From NCBI GenBank assembly GCA_963930055.1, contig CAWVKS010000007.1:62001-126000 (forward strand): a stretch of DNA of 64,000 nt. Reading direction: 5' to 3'. Shown in pieces: positions 59,816-64,000 of the stretch (position 1 is its first letter; the number at the start of each line of letters is the position of its first letter). Position numbers and translations under genes: made by a program. This DNA comes from Pullichristensenella sp963930055. GTDB lineage: Bacteria; Bacillota; Clostridia; Christensenellales; Aristaeellaceae. The notes under the pieces are model-generated. The model saw only the letters and a program-made list of their open reading frames with translations. It did not search any database and was not told the DNA's origin.

Positions 59816-60656
59816 TTTCCTTCCCCCAATCCGGCTCCGGGGCGATAAAAACGCGCCCCGCGTACTTGCCCAGCGCCCCGGCGAGCGGCTCGACGCTGCG
59901 GCACCACAGGTGCAGCCGCGCCGCGCGCGTTTCGCGGTCGCCGTATTTATCGTCCCCCAAAATGGGGTGGCCGTAGAAGGCCATGTGGGCGCGCAATTGA
60001 TGCGTGCGCCCCGTGACCGGCTCCATTTCCAGAAGATACCAGTCCCCACCCAGGGGCTCAAGGACGCGCCAGCGGGTGATGATGGGCTTCGCGCCGCCGC
60101 CGGGACGCTTGACCACGCGCACGGTGGCGCGGCGCGCGTCCTTGAAAAGGTAGTCGCGCCATTCCCCCGCCTCCGCCGGAAACGGCCCTTTGGCCACGGC
60201 GCGGTAGGTCTTGACAAGCTGATGCTCGCGGAAGGCGGCAAGGCCGCTTTGGTAGGTCTTTTCATCGAGCGCCGCCAGCAGCACGCCGCCGGTCCGGGCA
60301 TCGAGGCGGTGCAAAAGGCGCGCTTCCCCGTTGTAGGCGCGCAGGCGGGCAAGCAGCGTGTCCTCCCCCACCCCGTCCTGATCGACGTCCACGGGCAGGC
60401 CCTGCGGCTTGAGGACGGCGAGCAGGCGGCCGTCGTCAAAGAGCACATCCAGCGGGAAGGATGCGTTCACATAGAGCGTCAGCTCGTCGCCGCCGCGCAC
60501 GGTGTCGGCGGGGGCGATGCGCGCGCCGTTTTTCTTCACGTCGCGCCGGGCGAAGGCGTTTCGCACATCGCGCTCGGGCAAAAGCGGCCAGGCGCGGCGG
60601 ATGTAGCGGCGCGCCGGCGTTTCCGGCACGCCCGGAGGGATGCGATGCGTGAGCAC
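59790..60656 (-). CDS. RluA-family pseudouridine synthase
   Basis: A 288-residue enzyme converting uridine to pseudouridine in rRNA or tRNA. It has an N-terminal S4-like part (RDVRNAFARRDVKKNGARIA), then the catalytic motif RLLHRLDARTGGVLL (Asp ~125) and the RluA-type LEMEPVTGRTHQLRAHMAFY. The start is GTG 60656 after AAGGAAGAG; the frame open to 60851 crosses a terminator. The exact target uridine cannot be told. Confidence 0.9.
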   Translation of the reverse strand: MLTHRIPPGVPETPARRYIRRAWPLLPERDVRNAFARRDVKKNGARIAPADTVRGGDELTLYVNASFPLDVLFDDGRLLAVLKPQGLPVDVDQDGVGEDTLLARLRAYNGEARLLHRLDARTGGVLLAALDEKTYQSGLAAFREHQLVKTYRAVAKGPFPAEAGEWRDYLFKDARRATVRVVKRPGGGAKPIITRWRVLEPLGGDWYLLEMEPVTGRTHQLRAHMAFYGHPILGDDKYGDRETRAARLHLWCRSVEPLAGALGKYAGRVFIAPEPDWGKEIGHSPHRL

Positions 60657-60668
60657 GGCGCTCTTCCT

Positions 60669-60702
60669 TTCAAAAAAGGGACGAGGCACTTGCCCCGCCC
60701 CT
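60669..60702 (-). terminator. Terminator after ilvE
   Basis: On the minus strand AAGGGGCGGGGC pairs (with G-T pairs) with GCCTCGTCCCTT over an AAGT loop, followed by TTTTG. It lies just before the start of the pseudouridine synthase gene. Confidence 0.75.
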
Positions 60703-60715
60703 TCGCGTTTGCTTG

Positions 60716-61786
60716 TCAGTCCAGCTTCATGACCCAGCCGAAATCGTCCTTGAGCTCGCCATACTGGATGCCGGTGAGCGTATCGTAGAGCTTCTGGGCG
60801 ATGGGGCCGATCTCGCCGTTGTTGATGATGAGCTTCTCGCCGTTCCAGCACAGCGCGCCCACCGGGGAGACAACGGCGGCGGTGCCGGTGCCGAAGGCCT
60901 CGTTGAGGCGGCCGGCGTGGGCGGCGTCAAAGACCTCCTGGATGGCGATGCGGCGCTCCTCGGTCTCATAGCCGAGGTGTTTGGCCAGTTTGAGGATGGA
61001 ATCGCGGGTGATGCCGGGGAGGATGGAGCCGTTGAGCATCGGGGTGACGATCTTGCCGTCGATGACGAACATCATGTTCATGGCGCCGACTTCCTCGACG
61101 TACTTCTGCTCCACGCCGTCCAGCCACAGCACCTGCGTGTAGCCCTTTTCCTCGGCGATCTCGCCGGCGCGGATGGAGGCCGCGTAGTTGCCGCCGGTCT
61201 TGGCAAAGCCGATGCCGCCGCGCACGGCGCGGACGTACTTGTCCTCCACGTAGATGTCCACCGGGGCGAGGCCGCCGGCGTAGTACGCGCCCGAGGGCGA
61301 GAGGATGATGTAGAACTTGTAGGTGTGCGCCGCATGCACGCCGAGCATGGCGTCCATGGCGATGATGGTGGGTCGGATGTAGAGCGTCGCGCCCTGCGTG
61401 TGGGGCACCCAGTCCTTCTCCACCTCGAGAAGCTTTTCAAGGCCCGCCATGGCCACATCCACGTCGAACTGCGGGATGGCCATGCGCTCGGCGGAGCGGT
61501 TCATGCGCTCAAAGTTGTCGCGGGGGCGGAACAGCTGCAAACCGCCGTCCTTGCGGCGATAGCACTTCATGCCCTCGAAGATCTCCTGGCCGTAGTGCAA
61601 AACGGCCGTGGCCGGATCCATGGAGAAGTTGTGGTACGGCACCACGCGGGGGTCGTGCCAGCCCTTTTCCACGGTGTAGTCCATTTCAAACATGTAGTCG
61701 GTAAAGAGCTTGCCAAAGCCCATCTTGCTCTCGTCCTGCGGCTTCTGCTTGAAGGAAGTCGCCTGTTTAAAGCGAATGTCCTGCAT
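60716..61786 (-). CDS. ilvE: Branched-chain amino-acid aminotransferase
   Basis: A 356-residue class IV PLP aminotransferase linking branched-chain keto acids with glutamate. YGQEIFEGMKCYRR (residues ~66-79), RPTIIAMDAMLG, the catalytic Lys in GGIGFAKTGGNYAAS (~195) and the cofactor-phosphate loop FGTGTAAVVSPVG (~305) are all present. The length fits the BCAT II group. ATG 61786 follows GGAGGG. It is monocistronic between its promoter and terminator. Confidence 0.95.
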   Translation of the reverse strand: MQDIRFKQATSFKQKPQDESKMGFGKLFTDYMFEMDYTVEKGWHDPRVVPYHNFSMDPATAVLHYGQEIFEGMKCYRRKDGGLQLFRPRDNFERMNRSAERMAIPQFDVDVAMAGLEKLLEVEKDWVPHTQGATLYIRPTIIAMDAMLGVHAAHTYKFYIILSPSGAYYAGGLAPVDIYVEDKYVRAVRGGIGFAKTGGNYAASIRAGEIAEEKGYTQVLWLDGVEQKYVEEVGAMNMMFVIDGKIVTPMLNGSILPGITRDSILKLAKHLGYETEERRIAIQEVFDAAHAGRLNEAFGTGTAAVVSPVGALCWNGEKLIINNGEIGPIAQKLYDTLTGIQYGELKDDFGWVMKLD

Positions 61787-61824
61787 GGTAGACCCTCCGT
61801 ATCTCAAAATGGAATTTTGGAATC

Positions 61825-61853
61825 ATTATACGCCCGGAAGGGGCGCATTGCAA
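61825..61853 (-). promoter_or_regulatory. Promoter of ilvE
   Basis: TTGCAA (61853-61848) and TATAAT (61830-61825) are 17 bp apart on the minus strand, directly after the upstream gene. Confidence 0.85.
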
Positions 61854-61869
61854 GCGGGAGCGCGTTATT

Positions 61870-62517
61870 TTAACGCGGCGTATCGTCCGCCTCCGGCCAT
61901 GGATGGTAGAATTCGTCGAAGCGCACCAGTTCCAGCGCGCCCTCGGAAAGGTCGGTAAGGCTCGCTTCCAGGGCGGCGGCGTCCGTTTCGCGCACGAGCA
62001 GCGTCAGCGTCACCTGCTCGGCGAAGGCCTTGTCCTCGACGATCACCGGGGCGGTTTTCAGGAAAAACTCCACCCTGCTCAGAAGCGGGTACGGCACGTC
62101 CACGAGGGCGCGCAGCGTGGGGTGCATCACGCCCACGCCACAGGCGTTGACGGCCTCCGCCGCGCCGCGCGAATAGGCGCGCACCAGCCCGCCCGCGCCG
62201 AGGAGGACGCCGCCAAAGTAGCGCGTCACCACCACGCAGCAGTTGGTGACGCCGCGCGCCTTGAGCACCTCGATGATGGGCATGCCGGCCGTGCCGCCGG
62301 GTTCGCCGTCGTCCGAATAGCGCATCACGCCCATGTTCGCGCCGACGATGTAGGCGTAGCAGTTGTGGGTGGCGTCCTTGTAGGTTTCGCGCATCTCGGC
62401 GAGGAAGGCAAGCGCCTCCTCCTCCGTCTCCACGGGCTTGCCGTGGCCGATGAAGCGCGATTTGTTGATGATGAACTCCGCGTCCGCGCGGGAAACGAGC
62501 GTCTTGTATGGCTTCAT
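61870..62517 (-). CDS. YigZ/IMPACT-family protein
   Basis: A 215-residue protein. The N-terminal IMPACT/YigZ domain is clear: EFIINKSRFIGHGKPVETEE, ATHNCYAYIVGANMGVMRYS, DDGEPGGTAGMPIIEVL and RYFGGVLLGAGGLVRAYSRG. A C-terminal ferredoxin-like domain (DUF1949) follows. Relatives interact with translation machinery or act as proline-dipeptidase regulators; the exact role is unsettled. It lies between tyrS and ilvE on the same strand. Confidence 0.9.
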   Translation of the reverse strand: MKPYKTLVSRADAEFIINKSRFIGHGKPVETEEEALAFLAEMRETYKDATHNCYAYIVGANMGVMRYSDDGEPGGTAGMPIIEVLKARGVTNCCVVVTRYFGGVLLGAGGLVRAYSRGAAEAVNACGVGVMHPTLRALVDVPYPLLSRVEFFLKTAPVIVEDKAFAEQVTLTLLVRETDAAALEASLTDLSEGALELVRFDEFYHPWPEADDTPR

Positions 62518-62579
62518 GCGCGCCTCCGCGTTCTGGAATCAGCGCCGCCCGCGACGGTCTGCCGCGGGCGGCGGTGGTT

Positions 62580-63812
62580 TTACGCCAATTTGAAGCGATG
62601 GTAGCTCTTCTTGCCCTTGCGCACCAGTGCGCCTTCGCCGGAAAGCATCTCGGGGGTGAAGCGGAAGTCCACGTCCGTGACCTTTTCGTCGTTGACGGTG
62701 ACGCCGCCCTGCTGGATGGTCTTGCGCGCCTCGCCGTTGGACTTGCACAGGCCGGCGCGGGCAAGCAGCGCCACGAGGCGGTTTTCTTCCGCCAGTTCCG
62801 CCGCCGTGAGCGCGGTGGTCGGCACGCTGCCGCCCATCGCGCCGCCGCCAAAGAGGGCCTCGGCCGCGTCGCGGGCCTTGACGGCCTCTTCCTCGCCGTG
62901 GATGAGCTTGGTGACCTCAAAGGCCAGCACGCGCTTGGCTTCGTTGATGGCCGCGTCCTTGAGCGCGCCGAGGCGGCGCACTTCGTCCATGGGCAGGAAG
63001 GTGAGAAGCGCCAGGCATTTTTCCACGTCCGCGTCGTCGACGTTGCGCCAGTACTGGTAGAACTCGTAGGGCGAGGTGCGGTTGGGGTCGAGCCAGAGGG
63101 CGCCCTTTTCCGTCTTGCCCATCTTGCGGCCGTCGGAAGTCAAAAGCAGCTTGAAGGTGAGGGCGAAGGCGGGCTTTTGCTCCTTGCGGCGGATGAGATC
63201 CGCGCCGGAGAGCATGTTCGACCACTGGTCGTCGCCGCCGGCCTGCAGCGTGCAGCCGTAGCGCTTGAACAGCTCGAGGAAGTCGTAGGACTGCATGATC
63301 ATGTAGTTGAACTCGAGGAATGTGAGCCCCCGCTCCATGCGCTGCTTGTAGCACTCGGCGGTGAGCATGCGGTTGACGGAGAACAGCGAGCCGACTTCGC
63401 GCAGAAAGTCGATGTAGTTGAGGTTGCGCAGCCAGTCGGCGTTGTTGGCGATGATGGCGGCGTTCTCGCGGCCGGAATCGAAATCGAGGAACTTCGCCAT
63501 CTGCTTTTTGATGCAGGAGACGTTGTGGTCGACGGTCTCCACGGTCATCATCTTGCGCAGGTCGCTCTTGCCGGAGGGGTCGCCAATCATGCCCGTGCCG
63601 CCGCCCATGAGGGCGATGGGGCGATGGCCGGCGCGCTGCAGATGCGCCATGGCCATGATGGGGATGTAGTGGCCGATGTGCAGGCTGTCGGCGGTGGGGT
63701 CAAAGCCGGTGTAGAAGGTGACCATGCCCTCGTCGAAAGCCTTGTAAAGCTCGTCCTCAAAGGTGACCTGGGCGATAAAGCCGCGCTCTTTCAAGATGTC
63801 CAGTGCGTTCAA
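62580..63812 (-). CDS. tyrS: Tyrosyl-tRNA synthetase
   Basis: A 410-residue class I synthetase charging tRNA-Tyr. Motifs: the HIGH box as LHIGHYIP (residues ~44-51), tyrosine-binding YGCTLQAGGDDQWSN, the KMSKS box as DGRKMGKTEKG, and a C-terminal S4 RNA-binding domain (SNGEARKTIQQGGVTVNDEK). The start is TTG 63812, nine bases after AGGAGG. Length fits the TyrS type 1 group. Confidence 0.96.
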   Translation of the reverse strand: MNALDILKERGFIAQVTFEDELYKAFDEGMVTFYTGFDPTADSLHIGHYIPIMAMAHLQRAGHRPIALMGGGTGMIGDPSGKSDLRKMMTVETVDHNVSCIKKQMAKFLDFDSGRENAAIIANNADWLRNLNYIDFLREVGSLFSVNRMLTAECYKQRMERGLTFLEFNYMIMQSYDFLELFKRYGCTLQAGGDDQWSNMLSGADLIRRKEQKPAFALTFKLLLTSDGRKMGKTEKGALWLDPNRTSPYEFYQYWRNVDDADVEKCLALLTFLPMDEVRRLGALKDAAINEAKRVLAFEVTKLIHGEEEAVKARDAAEALFGGGAMGGSVPTTALTAAELAEENRLVALLARAGLCKSNGEARKTIQQGGVTVNDEKVTDVDFRFTPEMLSGEGALVRKGKKSYHRFKLA

Positions 63813-63827
63813 CGGTATATCCTCCTG

Positions 63828-64000
63828 TTACTGGGCCAATGCCGCGCCCAGCGCGCGCATGCCCTTGTCGATGTCCTCGATGGTGGCGTTGGAGAAGTTC
63901 AGGCGCATGGTGTTTTCGTGGCCGCCCTCCACGTAGAAGAAGGTGCCGGGCACGTAGGCGACGTTGTTTTCCACGCACCTGTCCAGCAGCGCCTTGGCGT
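63828..64000 (-). CDS. 3' end of a PLP-dependent aminotransferase (partial)
   Basis: The 57 visible residues include VAYVPGTFFYVEGGHENTMR, then LNFSNATIEDIDKGMRALGA. This is the C-terminal motif ('(F/Y)VPG..F(F/Y)V.G...N..RL.(F/Y)S') of MocR/2-aminoadipate-type aminotransferases; the Arg binds the substrate carboxylate. The gene continues beyond the window and lies 15 nt upstream of tyrS. Confidence 0.85.
   Translation of the reverse strand, partial: AKALLDRCVENNVAYVPGTFFYVEGGHENTMRLNFSNATIEDIDKGMRALGAALAQ

Noticed and set aside
62520..62575. Terminator between tyrS and the YigZ-family gene
   Set aside because: A strong CCGCCCGCG/CGCGGGCGG hairpin exists, but no T-run follows on the minus strand.

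Overview
The window looks like chromosomal DNA of a high-GC member of the Clostridia (Bacillota), probably a gut lineage. The evidence is single-membrane physiology, a heterodimeric ABC exporter, RecD2, an ECF-type vitamin transporter component, TTG/GTG starts with AGGAGG ribosome sites, and clostridial mobile-element remnants. The species cannot be named from sequence alone.

Left flank (1-7.3 kb), accessory DNA. It holds a large double-HTH regulator and a secreted protein. A four-gene accessory module follows (XRE regulator, Phd/YefM-like antitoxin, small ORF, metallophosphoesterase with an in-frame amber codon). Next come an integrase remnant facing a small XRE repressor across a shared operator region, a few small proteins, and a non-coding stretch with a degenerate ~33-bp repeat array (6532-6835). 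Several genes here are broken.

Centre (7.3-39.3 kb), a single surface-adhesin locus on the minus strand. A giant gene (about 28 kb, about 9,300 codons if restored) encodes an exported, low-complexity-stalked, filamentous-haemagglutinin/beta-solenoid type adhesin. As read, it is interrupted by five frameshifts and one in-frame TAG, giving seven ORFs. Directly upstream, in the same direction, are two TPR proteins (one exported, one membrane-anchored). Before them is a LuxR-type regulator with an extra N-terminal DNA-binding domain, whose own promoter region carries a 26-bp perfect palindrome. A terminator and a promoter overlap between the regulator and the TPR/adhesin operon.

Right part (39.4-64 kb), mostly housekeeping genes, all intact. 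It begins with a MarR-controlled heterodimeric ABC exporter. Then come a YjjG-like HAD phosphatase behind a structured leader/ncRNA (possibly raiA class), recD2, ogt, coaX with an ECF transporter S component, a cupin, the rsmD-coaD-coiled-coil operon, paaK-ACT-alr, and a phosphoesterase/zinc-ribbon pair. Two tandem uracil-DNA glycosylases follow, then a remnant of a serine-recombinase element with a TnpW-like gene, and finally trmL, a Cof-type HAD phosphatase, an RluA-family pseudouridine synthase, ilvE, a YigZ-family gene, tyrS and the 3' end of an aminotransferase.

CoA supply is a local theme (coaX, a pantothenate-type transporter component and coaD within about 3.5 kb). No tRNA, rRNA or CRISPR array was seen.
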